Assembly (NCBI RefSeq): GCF_014107495.1
Contig: NZ_CP041969.1
Coordinates: 2,567,501-2,631,500 of the forward strand
Reading direction: 5' to 3'
Length of the DNA stretch: 64,000 nt
Source: Cohnella cholangitidis
GTDB lineage: Bacteria > Bacillota > Bacilli > Paenibacillales > Paenibacillaceae
The notes beneath the pieces were generated by a model. It was not told the DNA's origin and searched no databases. It worked only from the letters and a program-made list of their open reading frames with translations. Shown in pieces: positions 42,057 through 51,425 of this stretch. Position 1 is the first letter of the stretch. The number at the start of each line of letters is the position of its first letter. Made by a program: the position numbers and the translations under genes.

Positions 42057-43334
42057 ATGAGTACAAGAGAAGAGAGAACGCGGTTATTCTTGCAAGATCG
42101 GTTCGGCATGTTCATCCATTGGGGATTATACTCGATTCCGGCCCGGGGAGAATGGATTCGGGGCAACGAGAAAATGACGTTCGAGCAATATAAAGTGTAT
42201 TTCGACGAATTCGACGCGGCCCGGTACGATCCTCGGGCTTGGGCGCGGGCGGCGAAGGCAGCCGGGCAGAAATACGCGGTGTTGACGACGAAGCACCACG
42301 ACGGCTTCTGCTTGTTCGATAGCCAGCTTACCGATTTCAAGGCGACGAACACGCCGGCGAGCCGCGACCTCATTCGCGAATACGTGGACGCGTTCCGCGA
42401 GGAAGGCATTAGCGTGGGACTCTACTATTCGATCATCGACTGGAACCATCCCGATTATCCGGGGTACGGCGACCGGATTCACCCGGATCGCGACAACGAA
42501 GCGGCCAAAGACAAGCCGATCGACTTCGATCGTTATTTGGAATACATGCACGGACAAGTCCGCGAGTTGCTGACGAACTACGGCAAGATCGACATTATGT
42601 GGTTCGACTTCTCCTACGACAACATGACCGGGGAGAAATGGAAGGCGACCGAGCTCATTCGCATGATCCGCTCCATTCAGCCGGACATCATCATCGACAA
42701 CCGTCTGGGCGGCGACATCCGCGCGGCGGAGCCGGAAGTATACGCCGGAGACTTCTATTCGCCGGAACAGATTATCCCGCCGGGCGGCATCGTGGACGTG
42801 AACGGCGTTTCCATACCATGGGAAGCCTGCATTACGTTGAACGACAACTGGGGCTACCACTCGGGCGACCGCGAATATAAATCGGCGGCGCAAGTCATTC
42901 GCACGCTCGTCGAATGCGTCAGCAAGAACGGCAACCTGTTGCTTAACGTCGGACCGGACGCCAAAGGCGAGATTACCCGCGAGTCCTTGGACGTATTGGC
43001 CGAGGTCGGCGAATGGCTGCGGTTGAACGGCGACAGCATCTATGGATGCGGAGCTTCCGGGCTGGCGAAGCCGGAATGGGGACGTTACACGCAAAGAGGC
43101 AACAAGCTGTACGCGCACGTATTCGACCGCGGCATCGGACCGATCTATTTCGCGGGCTTGAAAGGCAAGATCAAGCGGGCGCGCTTGTTGAAAGACGGCA
43201 CGGAGCTTAAAGTGGAGCTGCCATGGATGGCCGAGCAATACTCGGACATCGACAGCGGCGCTTTCATTACCCTCAAAGGCGCGAAGCTGGCCGACGAACG
43301 CGACACGGTAATCGAATTGGAGCTGCTCCCATGA
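42057..43334 (+). CDS. alpha-L-fucosidase, GH29
   Basis: 425-residue GH29 retaining alpha-L-fucosidase. FGMFIHWGLYSIP (residues 16-28) and the catalytic nucleophile Asp184 in IDIMWFDFSYD define the active site. CISKNGNLLLNVGPDAKGEI-like text is present as CVSKNGNLLLNVGPDAKGEI, and a short C-terminal beta domain completes the enzyme. There is no signal peptide, so it cleaves fucose from imported oligosaccharides or glycopeptides in the cytoplasm. A GGGAGG site precedes the ATG. It follows the importer genes and is coupled to the asparaginase gene by a four-base overlap. Confidence 0.94.
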   Translation: MSTREERTRLFLQDRFGMFIHWGLYSIPARGEWIRGNEKMTFEQYKVYFDEFDAARYDPRAWARAAKAAGQKYAVLTTKHHDGFCLFDSQLTDFKATNTPASRDLIREYVDAFREEGISVGLYYSIIDWNHPDYPGYGDRIHPDRDNEAAKDKPIDFDRYLEYMHGQVRELLTNYGKIDIMWFDFSYDNMTGEKWKATELIRMIRSIQPDIIIDNRLGGDIRAAEPEVYAGDFYSPEQIIPPGGIVDVNGVSIPWEACITLNDNWGYHSGDREYKSAAQVIRTLVECVSKNGNLLLNVGPDAKGEITRESLDVLAEVGEWLRLNGDSIYGCGASGLAKPEWGRYTQRGNKLYAHVFDRGIGPIYFAGLKGKIKRARLLKDGTELKVELPWMAEQYSDIDSGAFITLKGAKLADERDTVIELELLP

Positions 43335-44386
43335 CGAGGGGAGGCACTATGCGCGGGAACGAGTCGACGGGCGGCGCTGAGCCTCTCGTTCTAGAATATC
43401 GAGGCGGCTATCTAGAGAACGTGCATTATGGACATGTATGCGGCGTCGACGAAACGGGCGGTATCGCTTATCGCTCCGGCGATCCGGAATGGGTCACGTT
43501 CATGCGGTCCGCGGCCAAACCGATCCAAGCAATCCCCTTCTTCTTGGAAGGGTTCGACGATCGGTTCGGCTTCACTCCCGAGGAGCAAGCGATTATGATG
43601 GCCTCGCACCGGGCGCTCCCCTATCACGTGGAGGCGCTCGAAGGGATGCTGAGCAAGCTGGGCTTGGACGAGCGATCGCTCGTCTGCAAGCCTACTTATC
43701 CTCTGGACGCGGATGCAAGAGACGCCCTGGTCGCGGAGCATAAGCCGCAACGGCGGATCTACCACAATTGCTCGGGCAAACACCTCGGCGTCCTCTCCTA
43801 CTGCATCGGAATGGGGTATTCGCTGGAAGATTACTATTCCGCGGACCATCCCGCGCAGAAGCGAATCGCCGCGATCGCGGCCGAGCTCTCGGAATGTCCC
43901 GTGGAGGATATCCGTATCGGAACGGACGGCTGCGGCTTCCCGGTATTCGGCATGCCGCTTCGGAACATGGCGATCGCCTTCCTGAAGCTCGCCTGTCCCG
44001 ATCTCATTCCGGACGAGCGGCTGCGGCAAGCCGTCGTGAAGATCACGTCGCTCATGAATGCTTATCCGAAGATGATTTCCGCGGATTATTTAATCTGCCC
44101 GAACCTATTGATGGACGACAATATCGTCGCCAAGGGCGGCGCCAAAGGCATCTACTGCTTCGCGCTCAAGAAGGAACGGTTGGCGTTCGCTCTGAAGGTA
44201 ACGGACGGTTCCGAGGACGAATGGCCGATCGCCGTCGCCTCCATCCTTGAGCAGATCGGTTACGGCAATCAACAAACGATCGACCGGATGTACCGAATCG
44301 GTTCCCCGAATATTCGCAACGATAACGGTCTCGTGATCGGCGAGAATCGCAGCATATTTACGTTGCGTCAGGAGAAGATGGGATGA
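43331..44386 (+). CDS. asparaginase-II-type amidohydrolase
   Basis: 351-residue protein of the asparaginase II family (Rhizobium AnsA-like, PF06089-type), unrelated to the classical type I/II bacterial L-asparaginases. Conserved blocks include VTFMRSAAKPIQAIPFF, IMMASHRALPYHVEAL, IYHNCSGKHLGVLSYC, IGTDGCGFPVFGMPLRNMA and AKGGAKGIYCFAL. It is predicted to hydrolyse asparagine or a related beta-amide in the cytoplasm. ATG 43331 overlaps the fucosidase stop (ATGA); an ATG at 43349 after GGGGAGG is an alternative. Its position after a fucosidase suggests the substrate may derive from a glycosylated asparagine. Confidence 0.85.
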   Translation: MTRGGTMRGNESTGGAEPLVLEYRGGYLENVHYGHVCGVDETGGIAYRSGDPEWVTFMRSAAKPIQAIPFFLEGFDDRFGFTPEEQAIMMASHRALPYHVEALEGMLSKLGLDERSLVCKPTYPLDADARDALVAEHKPQRRIYHNCSGKHLGVLSYCIGMGYSLEDYYSADHPAQKRIAAIAAELSECPVEDIRIGTDGCGFPVFGMPLRNMAIAFLKLACPDLIPDERLRQAVVKITSLMNAYPKMISADYLICPNLLMDDNIVAKGGAKGIYCFALKKERLAFALKVTDGSEDEWPIAVASILEQIGYGNQQTIDRMYRIGSPNIRNDNGLVIGENRSIFTLRQEKMG

Positions 44387-45894
44387 ACGACATCGACTGG
44401 AACTACGAAGTCCGGCGACGGCAAGAAGCGCTTCTGCGCGACTTGTCGTCGCTTCTTGCCATTCCGAGCGTGAAGGATGCCGGAACGGCGGCCCCCGGAA
44501 TGCCGCTCGGAATCGAATCGGCCAAAGCGCTCGCCTATGTACTGGATATCGCCGGTCGGGAAGGGCTGCGGACCGTGAGTCTCGACGGGATTGTCGGTTA
44601 CGCCGAGTACGACGGCTATGGGCGGGCGGCGAAGGTGAACGACAATGAGGATACGAACGATTACATTGCGATTCTGTGCCATGCGGACGTCGTTCCCGCC
44701 AGCGGAAGCTGGACGACTCCGCCCTTCGAGCCGACTATAAGGGACGGACGTCTTTACGCCCGCGGCGCGCTCGACGACAAAGGGCCGGCGATCGCGGCGT
44801 TATACGGGTTGCTTATCGTCAAGGAGCTGGGCTTGCCGCTCCGCCACAGGGTTCGTTTCATCGTCGGGACGGACGAGGAAACCGGAATGAACTGCATGGA
44901 CGCCTATAATCGCCATGAAAGGCCGCCTATAGCGGGCTTTACGCCGGACGCGGATTTCCCGATCGTCCATGCGGAGAAGGGACAAGTCAATTCCCGGATG
45001 ACCCTCCGTTGGACCGAAAAGATGGAAGCCCGCGAGGAAGTCGGGCCGGAACCGTTCAAACTGCGGAGCTTCATCTCCGGAACCGCCGCGAACATGGTTC
45101 CCGATTCCGCGGAAGCGATCGTCCAAGGGAGCCCGGACCGGCTTGGGGCGCTCATCTCCGGTTTTTGGTCTTACTGCGCTAAAAAAGCTCTGGCGGGCGA
45201 GATCGCCTCCGATTTGACCGCGGACAACGGCGTCGCGGTATTCCGGTTAACGGGCCGATCCGCTCACGGCATGGCGCCGGAAACCGGAAACAACGCGGGC
45301 TTGCGCCTTTTGGAGTTTCTATATACCCATCCTTTCGCGGGAAACGATGAGCGATTTATTAAGGGAGCGGTCGAGTGCCTCGCGGGAGACACCGCCGGAG
45401 AGGCGCTTGGCATCGCCTGCCGCGACGAGATAACGGGTCCATTAACGGTCAACGTAGGCTTGCTCCGATACGAACCGCATTTAGCCGAAGCATATTTCCA
45501 TCTGAACATTCGCTTTCCGGCATGCACGAGCGGAGATGCCATCGTGTCGAAGCTCGAATCGAAGATCGGAAAGTACGGCTTCGAGCTGACTCCGCCGATC
45601 GTCAAAGCGCCGCATCAAGTACCAGCGGATCATCCGATGATTACGAAGCTCCAAGCGCTATATATGGAGCAGACCGGACAAGAAGCGACTCTCCTCTCCA
45701 CCGGCGGAGGGACTTATGCCTGCAAGCTGGCCAACTGCGTTGCCTTCGGGCCGCTGTTTCCCGGAGAAGCCGATACCGCCCATCAACCGGACGAGTCGAT
45801 TTCTATCGATAGCCTGCTTAAGGCAACCGCTCTGTACGCACAAGCCATATACGAGCTTGCTAATTTGGATTACTCGGATCGGAAGGCAAGGTGA
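44383..45894 (+). CDS. M20-family dipeptidase, PepV-like
   Basis: 503-residue zinc peptidase of the PepV/Sapep group. The first metal His is in LCHADVVPAS, the bridging Asp in YARGALDDKGP, and the catalytic Glu pair in VGTDEETGMNC. The lid domain is long, as in PepV, and the late metal His lies in the STGGGTYAC...H region near the C-terminus. It cleaves dipeptides in the cytoplasm. Its start overlaps the asparaginase stop by four bases, so it is part of the same unit. Confidence 0.9.
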   Translation: MNDIDWNYEVRRRQEALLRDLSSLLAIPSVKDAGTAAPGMPLGIESAKALAYVLDIAGREGLRTVSLDGIVGYAEYDGYGRAAKVNDNEDTNDYIAILCHADVVPASGSWTTPPFEPTIRDGRLYARGALDDKGPAIAALYGLLIVKELGLPLRHRVRFIVGTDEETGMNCMDAYNRHERPPIAGFTPDADFPIVHAEKGQVNSRMTLRWTEKMEAREEVGPEPFKLRSFISGTAANMVPDSAEAIVQGSPDRLGALISGFWSYCAKKALAGEIASDLTADNGVAVFRLTGRSAHGMAPETGNNAGLRLLEFLYTHPFAGNDERFIKGAVECLAGDTAGEALGIACRDEITGPLTVNVGLLRYEPHLAEAYFHLNIRFPACTSGDAIVSKLESKIGKYGFELTPPIVKAPHQVPADHPMITKLQALYMEQTGQEATLLSTGGGTYACKLANCVAFGPLFPGEADTAHQPDESISIDSLLKATALYAQAIYELANLDYSDRKAR

Positions 45895-45900
45895 GCTGAC

Positions 45901-47397
45901 ATGGAAGTTAAGATTATAGGTCGCAAGGATAACGCCGCCGAAGAGGCCGATTTGCTGCTCTATCTCGCGTTCGCGGGAGATGAGGCAGCGACCGGGCTGG
46001 AGATTGACCTAATGCCAACTATGACTGCGGGGGGAAAAGTTACGTTTTTGTACGGCGCCCGCGGCAGCAGGCACCGGGCGCTCGTCGGCCTGGGATCCCA
46101 GGATCGTCTCGATACGGAACAATTGCGACGGGCTGCCGGCTGCGCTTCGCGCGCCATTGGCCGAGAAGGCTATCGCTCCGTCGCCGTAGCGTTAGATGCT
46201 TCGGCGTCGCGGCTGACGGCCTTGGGCTTAAACGCGAAGTCTATCGCGGAATCTTGGGTGGAAGGTTGGCTGCTCGGGGCGTATACTTTCGATAAGTACA
46301 AACAAAATCGACGGCCATCCTCGATCGAGAAGTTGTCTCTCGTTCTCGGAACCGAAGAAGCTACGGATTGGCCGCATGTGATTGGACGGGCGCGCCTCCG
46401 CGCGGAATGCGCGTCGCTGGCAAGGGACTGGTGCAACGAGCCGGCCAACGTCATGACTCCGGAACGGCTGGTCGCGCAAGTTGAAACGTTGTTTGCCGGG
46501 CGGACGAGCGTCGGTATCAAGATCTACCGGGGGGCTGAGCTGGAGAGGCACGGAATGAACGGCCTTCTGGCCGTCGGTCAAGGCAGCCGGCATAGTCCTT
46601 CGCTGGTCGAGCTGACTTACGCGCCGGATCCATCGCGTCCCCTGCTCGCATTGGTCGGCAAAGGGATGACCTTCGATATGGGCGGCATGAACGTGAAGAC
46701 CGGACGCGACTTAAGCGAAGCCCGATACGATATGGGCGGCGCTTGCGCGGTCATTGGCGCGTTCGACTACCTTGTCCGCAGCGAGGCTGACGTCAATGTC
46801 GCGGCGCTAATCGCCGTTGCCGATAACGTTCCCGGAGCCGGAGCTCTTCTGCCCTCTTCCATCATACGATATCCGAACGGATTAACCGTTCAAGTCGGCA
46901 ACACCGATGCGGAAGGCAGGCTGATTCTCGCCGATGCGTTGCTCCACGCTCAGCGCTTGGGCGCGGAAGAAATCATCGATATCGCAACTTTAACCGGGAG
47001 CGTCGGCCATGCGCTAGGGCTGCGGGTAGCGGGCGTATGGGGAGATAAGGATAGCGCGGAGCTTCTGCGAAGTCTTGGGCAACAATGCGGCGAGCGGATA
47101 TGGCCGATGCCCTTGGTCGACGATGACGAGGAACTGTTGCATAGCGAGTATGCCGATCTTAACAACATCAGCTCCAGCCCCTATGGCGGAGCTAATGCCG
47201 CCGCGTTGTTCTTGCGGCGTTTTGTCGGAAGGGACATTCGCTGGTCGCACATCGACATGGCCAATACCGTCCAAGCGCCTGCCGACCGCGGATATGAAGC
47301 GGCGGGCGCTACGGGATTCGGAGTCCGCTTGTTAGCCGATTACGCCATGCAACAAAGCCACAACCTGCACAAGGGAGGGTCTAGTCATGATTCTTGA
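45901..47397 (+). CDS. M17-family leucyl aminopeptidase
   Basis: 498-residue cytosol aminopeptidase. Metal and active-site residues are present: LVGKGMTFDMGGMNVKTGRD (Lys and Asp), RYDMGGACAV, and VGNTDAEGRLILADAL (Asp, Glu, Arg). TFDMGG differs from the usual TFDSGG by Met for Ser. The N-terminal macro-like domain (about 1-165) is present. It removes N-terminal residues from peptides. It begins seven bases after the dipeptidase stop and its end overlaps cutC by 11 bases. Confidence 0.92.
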   Translation: MEVKIIGRKDNAAEEADLLLYLAFAGDEAATGLEIDLMPTMTAGGKVTFLYGARGSRHRALVGLGSQDRLDTEQLRRAAGCASRAIGREGYRSVAVALDASASRLTALGLNAKSIAESWVEGWLLGAYTFDKYKQNRRPSSIEKLSLVLGTEEATDWPHVIGRARLRAECASLARDWCNEPANVMTPERLVAQVETLFAGRTSVGIKIYRGAELERHGMNGLLAVGQGSRHSPSLVELTYAPDPSRPLLALVGKGMTFDMGGMNVKTGRDLSEARYDMGGACAVIGAFDYLVRSEADVNVAALIAVADNVPGAGALLPSSIIRYPNGLTVQVGNTDAEGRLILADALLHAQRLGAEEIIDIATLTGSVGHALGLRVAGVWGDKDSAELLRSLGQQCGERIWPMPLVDDDEELLHSEYADLNNISSSPYGGANAAALFLRRFVGRDIRWSHIDMANTVQAPADRGYEAAGATGFGVRLLADYAMQQSHNLHKGGSSHDS

Positions 47398-48085
47398 AGT
47401 CATCGCGATTAATGCGGCCGATGTCAAAGCAGCGGCACGGCTCGGGGCCGACAGGATCGAGCTGGTGACGGGCATCGCCGAAGGAGGGTTGACCCCGAGC
47501 GTCGGCTTGATCGAAGCGGCGGTAGCTGCCGCGAATATTCCCGTGAACGTCATGGTACGTCCGCACAGCCAGTCGTTCTGCTATAGCGACGAAGATCTTG
47601 GCGTTATGCTGCGGGACATCGAAGCGATCCGGCGCGCCGGTGCCGCGGGTATCGTGCTTGGCGCGCTTACTTCCGCCGGGGGCATCCATTTCCCCGCGCT
47701 GGAGAAGCTTCTCGCCGCCGCGGAAGGTTTGGACGTCACGTTCCATCGCGCGTTCGACGAAGTGCGGGACCAGTTAGGGGCTTTGCAAGCGCTCACCGCC
47801 TATTCGCCTATCAGCCGAATCCTCACCTCCGGCGGACGAGCTCCCGCTCCGCGGGCGATCGCTCGCCTTCGCGAGTTGAACGAGTCGGCGCGGCATACGA
47901 ACCTGCGCATTCTAGCCGGCCATGGTCTGACCCCGGATACGCTGGATGAAGTGCTTAGGGAAACCGGCGTCCCGGAAGTTCACTTCGGTTCCGCCATCCG
48001 CGAGGACAATACGTTCGCTAGTCCGATCTCCGCTGTTAAAATGCAGGTTGTCCGGAAGATCATCGATTCTCACACCAGCGCTTGA
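47387..48085 (+). CDS. cutC: CutC-family TIM-barrel protein
   Basis: 232-residue protein of the CutC family, historically linked to copper homeostasis and now often considered a TIM-barrel protein of unclear enzyme function. LEVIAINAADVKAAARLGAD, GLTPSVGLIEAA, VMVRPHSQSFCYSDED, DVTFHRAFDEVRD and RILTSGGRAPAP are the conserved segments. Its start lies inside the aminopeptidase gene (11-base overlap). It is the last gene of the glycopeptide-type unit. Association with sugar and peptide catabolic genes argues against a purely copper role here. Confidence 0.9.
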   Translation: MILEVIAINAADVKAAARLGADRIELVTGIAEGGLTPSVGLIEAAVAAANIPVNVMVRPHSQSFCYSDEDLGVMLRDIEAIRRAGAAGIVLGALTSAGGIHFPALEKLLAAAEGLDVTFHRAFDEVRDQLGALQALTAYSPISRILTSGGRAPAPRAIARLRELNESARHTNLRILAGHGLTPDTLDEVLRETGVPEVHFGSAIREDNTFASPISAVKMQVVRKIIDSHTSA

Positions 48086-48096
48086 GTCGATTTTTG

Positions 48097-48158
48097 CCGC
48101 TATCCCGCTCGCTCAGGCGGGCTTGTCCGAAGAATTCTGAGCAAACGGGATAACGCGG
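48097..48158 (+). terminator. long-range hairpin between cutC and pepT
   Basis: CCGC-TATCCCG (48097-48107) can pair with CGGGATA and GCGG (48146-48158). An inner hairpin, CCCGC/GCGGG, is nested in the loop. No clear T run follows, so termination is uncertain. Confidence 0.35.
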
Positions 48159-48221
48159 GCGGCCGAAGTTTCATACTCGCTCAGAACTTTGGTAAAATAG
48201 GTTCAAGGAGTTGAGCGAAAC

Positions 48222-49454
48222 GTGAAAAACGAAATCATAGCGAGATTTAAAACCTACGTGCAAGTGGATACGCAGTCCGACGAGAGCAGCCAATCATGCC
48301 CCACGACGGAAGGCCAGTTAACACTTGGGCGGATGCTGGTGAAGGAATTGAAGGGGATCGGCATGCAGGATGCGACGATCGACGGCAACGGCTACGTCAT
48401 GGCGACTTTGCCCGCGAACACGGACAAGGAAGTGCCGACGATCGGCTTCCTCGCTCACATCGATACGGCGACCGATTTTACCGGCAAAGGCGTTAACCCC
48501 CGGATCGTCGAGAACTACGACGGTAACGACATCGTACTGAACGAAGCGCAGCGAATCGTCTTATCTCCTCGGGATTTCCCCGAGCTTGCGGGCTACAAGG
48601 GCCAAACCTTGATCACGACCGACGGGACGACATTGCTGGGCGCCGACGACAAAGCCGGCATGACGGAGATTATGACCGCGATGGCTTACTTGATTCAGCA
48701 CCCGGAAATTAAACATGGACGCATCAGAGTCGCTTTCACGCCGGACGAGGAAATCGGAAGAGGACCTCACCGTTTCGACGTCGCCGCATTCGACGCGAGT
48801 TACGCCTATACGATGGACGGCGGACCGTTAGGCGAGCTGCAGTACGAGAGCTTTAACGCCGCCGTGGCACGGATTACTTGCACGGGGAAAATCGTTCATC
48901 CCGGCACGGCCAAAGGGAAGATGGTCAACTCCGCGAAGATCGCGATGGAGATTAACCGCCGGCTGCCCGCGGAAGAAGCGCCGGAGCATACCGAAGGCTA
49001 CGAAGGCTTCTTTCACCTGATCTCCATCCAAGGCGACGTAGAAGAAACCAAGCTGCACTACATCCTTAGAGACTTCGATAGGGAACGGTTCATCGGGAGA
49101 AAAGAGCAGTTAACTAGCATCGTGGAGGATCTGAAGGCGATTTACGGGGAAGAGCGAATCGTGCTGGAAATCAAAGATCAATATTTCAACATGCGCGAGA
49201 AGATCGAACCGGTAAAAGAAATCGTCGATATCGCCCACCAAGCGATGGTCAATCTTGGCATCGAGCCGATCGTGCGACCGATTCGCGGCGGGACCGACGG
49301 CTCCCAGCTCTCTTATATGGGCTTGCCTACCCCTAATATTTTCACGGGCGGCGAGAATTACCATGGGCGGTACGAATACGTTTCGGTGGATACGATGATC
49401 AAGGCCACTAACGTGATTATTGAGATCGCTAAGCTCTTCGAGCAGAGGGCATAG
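48222..49454 (+). CDS. pepT: peptidase T (tripeptidase, M20B)
   Basis: 410-residue zinc tripeptidase of normal PepT length. The metal His is in [14 protein letters not shown], the bridging Asp in [12 protein letters not shown], and the catalytic Glu pair in [15 protein letters not shown]; further ligands lie in YTMDGG and the C-terminal FTGGENYHG. It frees the N-terminal residue from tripeptides. Translation begins with GTG at 48222 after AAGGAG. It lies 136 bases after cutC, so it probably has its own promoter, though it complements the peptidases upstream. Confidence 0.93.
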   Translation: MKNEIIARFKTYVQVDTQSDESSQSCPTTEGQLTLGRMLVKELKGIGMQDATIDGNGYVMATLPANTDKEVPTIGFLAHIDTATDFTGKGVNPRIVENYDGNDIVLNEAQRIVLSPRDFPELAGYKGQTLITTDGTTLLGADDKAGMTEIMTAMAYLIQHPEIKHGRIRVAFTPDEEIGRGPHRFDVAAFDASYAYTMDGGPLGELQYESFNAAVARITCTGKIVHPGTAKGKMVNSAKIAMEINRRLPAEEAPEHTEGYEGFFHLISIQGDVEETKLHYILRDFDRERFIGRKEQLTSIVEDLKAIYGEERIVLEIKDQYFNMREKIEPVKEIVDIAHQAMVNLGIEPIVRPIRGGTDGSQLSYMGLPTPNIFTGGENYHGRYEYVSVDTMIKATNVIIEIAKLFEQRA

Positions 49455-49458
49455 CAGC

Positions 49459-49764
49459 CTACGGGTTATAGCGATAGACTTCGAGGTCGATGACATCGTT
49501 CAAGCCGAACTCGACTCCTTCGTTAGCCAGATAGTGCTTCTGCATATACTTAGACTCGCCCTCCTGAATCGCGATTTCACCTTTCGCGTTCACGACTCTA
49601 TGCCAAGGCAGGTCATGCTTCGCGGTAAGCGAATGCAGAATCCTAACGACCTGTCTGGCCCCTCTCGGGCTTCCCGCGTTAGCCGCGATTTGTCCGTAAG
49701 TCATGACATATCCTTCCGGAATTCCTCTAATAATCTCGATTACCCTTGCGGTAAAAGGCTGCAT
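49459..49764 (-). CDS. alkyltransferase-like protein (ATL), MGMT family without catalytic Cys
   Basis: 101-residue DNA-binding domain of the O6-alkylguanine transferase family. The winged-helix part YGQIAANAGSPRGARQVVRI is intact. The active-site motif reads PWHRVVN, with Trp replacing the alkyl-accepting Cys of PCHRV. Such ATL proteins bind O6-alkylguanine and recruit nucleotide excision repair rather than repairing directly. The ATG at 49764 follows a GGATGGGGA site; a longer reading from 49806 is less likely. It converges on pepT, with only four bases between the stops. Confidence 0.9.
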   Translation of the reverse strand: MQPFTARVIEIIRGIPEGYVMTYGQIAANAGSPRGARQVVRILHSLTAKHDLPWHRVVNAKGEIAIQEGESKYMQKHYLANEGVEFGLNDVIDLEVYRYNP

Positions 49765-49846
49765 GCTTCCCCATCCTTCCCTATATACGTAAGCCAATTG
49801 TAGCACATTATTTTGCCGGGAAACTCGTTCCTACGCCCCGTCTTCT

Positions 49847-50797
49847 TTAGCATCGCTCAAGCATTCTCATGGCTTCTTCCCGTATTTGGCTCCGAAGGCT
49901 CTCGGGCTCGAGCACCTTGGCTTCCGCTCCCCAGCCCAGCACCCAATGAAGTACGTCCTCGGGATCCCTTACGCGCAGAGTAACGAGCACCCCCTCGGGC
50001 ACCTCCTCCATCGACGCAACGAAATAAAATTTCGATTCCTTCACCCGATCCGCGATCGCCGGACTCGCCAGAACGCGCACCTCAATCGAGCGATCGTTCG
50101 CGGGAACATATTTGCTCATGCTAAAATCCGGAGGCAACGAGAACGTTACCTCCAGATCCTGTAATTCCGTCATCCGGGAAAGCCGAAAATGCCGAATCTC
50201 TTGGCGAAGCTCGCAGTACCCTACCAACAACCATGAACCGAGGATGAACGATAACCCGTACGGCCGAACGGTACGAACGCTTCGCCGATCGTCCACCGTT
50301 CCCGCTGCCGCTTTAAGATAACCGAAGGCGACTTTGCGTCGTTCCAATATCGCCCGTCGAAGCCGCGCTACGCTCGCTCTCTCCGCCTCATCGACGATTT
50401 TTTCCCTGGCCATAACGAGAAGCTTCATCGTTTCCCTAACCAGCTCCGCTTCCTTGCGGACATCCGAGGGAAGGACGCCTTCGATCTTCTCGCGGGCGGT
50501 TCGCGCCCGCTCCCCGTATTCCCGATCGAATCGCTGTTCGATGAAATCCGCGCCGATCATCAGCGCCACGGCTTCGTCGGCCGAGAAGCTTACGGGAGGC
50601 AGAAAGTACCCTTCCATCAGCGAATATCCCGTGCCCGGGGCGCCGAAAATCGGGACGCCCGCTTCGCTAAGCGCTTGAACGTCCCGGTAGATCGTCCTCA
50701 CGCTCGTCTCGAAAGTGGTCGCCAAGTCCTCGGCGCGTTGAATGCCCTTGCGCTGGATTTCCAGAATAATGGCTAGCATTCGGTCTGTTTTGTTCAT
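49847..50797 (-). CDS. WYL-domain transcriptional regulator (YafY-like)
   Basis: 316-residue regulator. The N-terminal helix-turn-helix is KTDRMLAIILEIQRKGIQRA followed by TTFETSVRTIYRDVQALSEA. A WYL domain follows around residues 140-220 (RRSVRTVRPYGLSFILGSWL, then VGYCELRQEIRHFRLSRMTE), and a C-terminal WCX extension ends the protein. WYL domains sense nucleic acids or other ligands. It is transcribed after and overlaps the DinB gene by four bases, suggesting that regulator and DinB protein act together. Confidence 0.9.
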   Translation of the reverse strand: MNKTDRMLAIILEIQRKGIQRAEDLATTFETSVRTIYRDVQALSEAGVPIFGAPGTGYSLMEGYFLPPVSFSADEAVALMIGADFIEQRFDREYGERARTAREKIEGVLPSDVRKEAELVRETMKLLVMAREKIVDEAERASVARLRRAILERRKVAFGYLKAAAGTVDDRRSVRTVRPYGLSFILGSWLLVGYCELRQEIRHFRLSRMTELQDLEVTFSLPPDFSMSKYVPANDRSIEVRVLASPAIADRVKESKFYFVASMEEVPEGVLVTLRVRDPEDVLHWVLGWGAEAKVLEPESLRSQIREEAMRMLERC

Positions 50798-51336
50798 GAA
50801 GCTCCTATTCCCGCAAACTGCTGCAATCTATGCAGTTGCTTCAGATGATGGCGGAAATGCATTTCGACGAGCTGAAACCATTCCTTGGCGGTAAGCGCTC
50901 CGAGACGGGGATGGTTCGCCGCATTCTCGGGCGATATTTCTCGCAACGTCGGCTCGATGTCTCGCATCTGCCGGACGATGCCAAGCAACCCTTCGGACAA
51001 CTCTTCTTTGCCGTTCGGTTGCCGAGGCGTGTACTGCGGCGACGGAGGTACGGAGATCTTCGCATCGGGAAAACCGCCGTTCCGAAAAACCGCCTCCCCC
51101 GCTTCCGATTTGGCGCCGCCGACGACAATCGTTTCCTTATCCCCTTCCCGGCAAAGTCCGATATTGCGCAAGCTCATATACTGAGTCGCGCCGATCAGAT
51201 GGTTGTACAATTGGCCAAGCGACCATTCTTCTTCGCTTGGCCGGAGGCTCAACTGCTCCTCGCCGATCCGTTGTAATTGCTCCAAATAATAAGAGACCGT
51301 TTCTTCCAATGCGCTCAAGCTTGCCTGCGTGTTCAT
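50794..51336 (-). CDS. DinB-family protein
   Basis: 180-residue four-helix bundle of the DinB/YfiT superfamily. It starts LSALEETVSYYLEQLQRIGE and has the metal-ligand region EEEWSLGQLYNHLIGATQYM (first His) and MHFRHHLKQLHRL near the C-terminus (further His). Members bind a divalent metal and include thiol-dependent transferases, but the reaction of this one is unknown. It is the first gene of a two-gene leftward unit with the WYL regulator. Confidence 0.88.
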   Translation of the reverse strand: MNTQASLSALEETVSYYLEQLQRIGEEQLSLRPSEEEWSLGQLYNHLIGATQYMSLRNIGLCREGDKETIVVGGAKSEAGEAVFRNGGFPDAKISVPPSPQYTPRQPNGKEELSEGLLGIVRQMRDIEPTLREISPENAANHPRLGALTAKEWFQLVEMHFRHHLKQLHRLQQFAGIGAS

Positions 51337-51379
51337 TGACCGTTCACCTAACCTTCCGTTGAATTATTTTAACTATAAA

Positions 51380-51425
51380 CGAACGCTACTGACAACAGTA
51401 TGTCAGTAGCGTTCGGGCTTTTTTT
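51380..51425. terminator. strong hairpin downstream of DJ-1-family gene
   Basis: A perfect 15-bp stem, CGAACGCTACTGACA (51380-51394) with its complement at 51401-51415, is followed by a run of T on the plus strand and by TTTATAG on the minus strand. It ends the leftward DJ-1-family gene and insulates the DinB unit. Confidence 0.8.

Noticed and set aside
42126..43238. 370-residue minus-strand frame opposite the fucosidase gene
   Set aside because: The plus-strand gene has GH29 motifs and a ribosome site. The opposite frame is rich in Arg, Val and His, as expected from antisense of G+C-rich coding DNA.
43223..43330. N-terminal extension of the asparaginase-type gene into the fucosidase gene
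   Set aside because: The extension would overlap the fucosidase by over 100 bases. ATGs at 43331 and 43349 both have suitable context.
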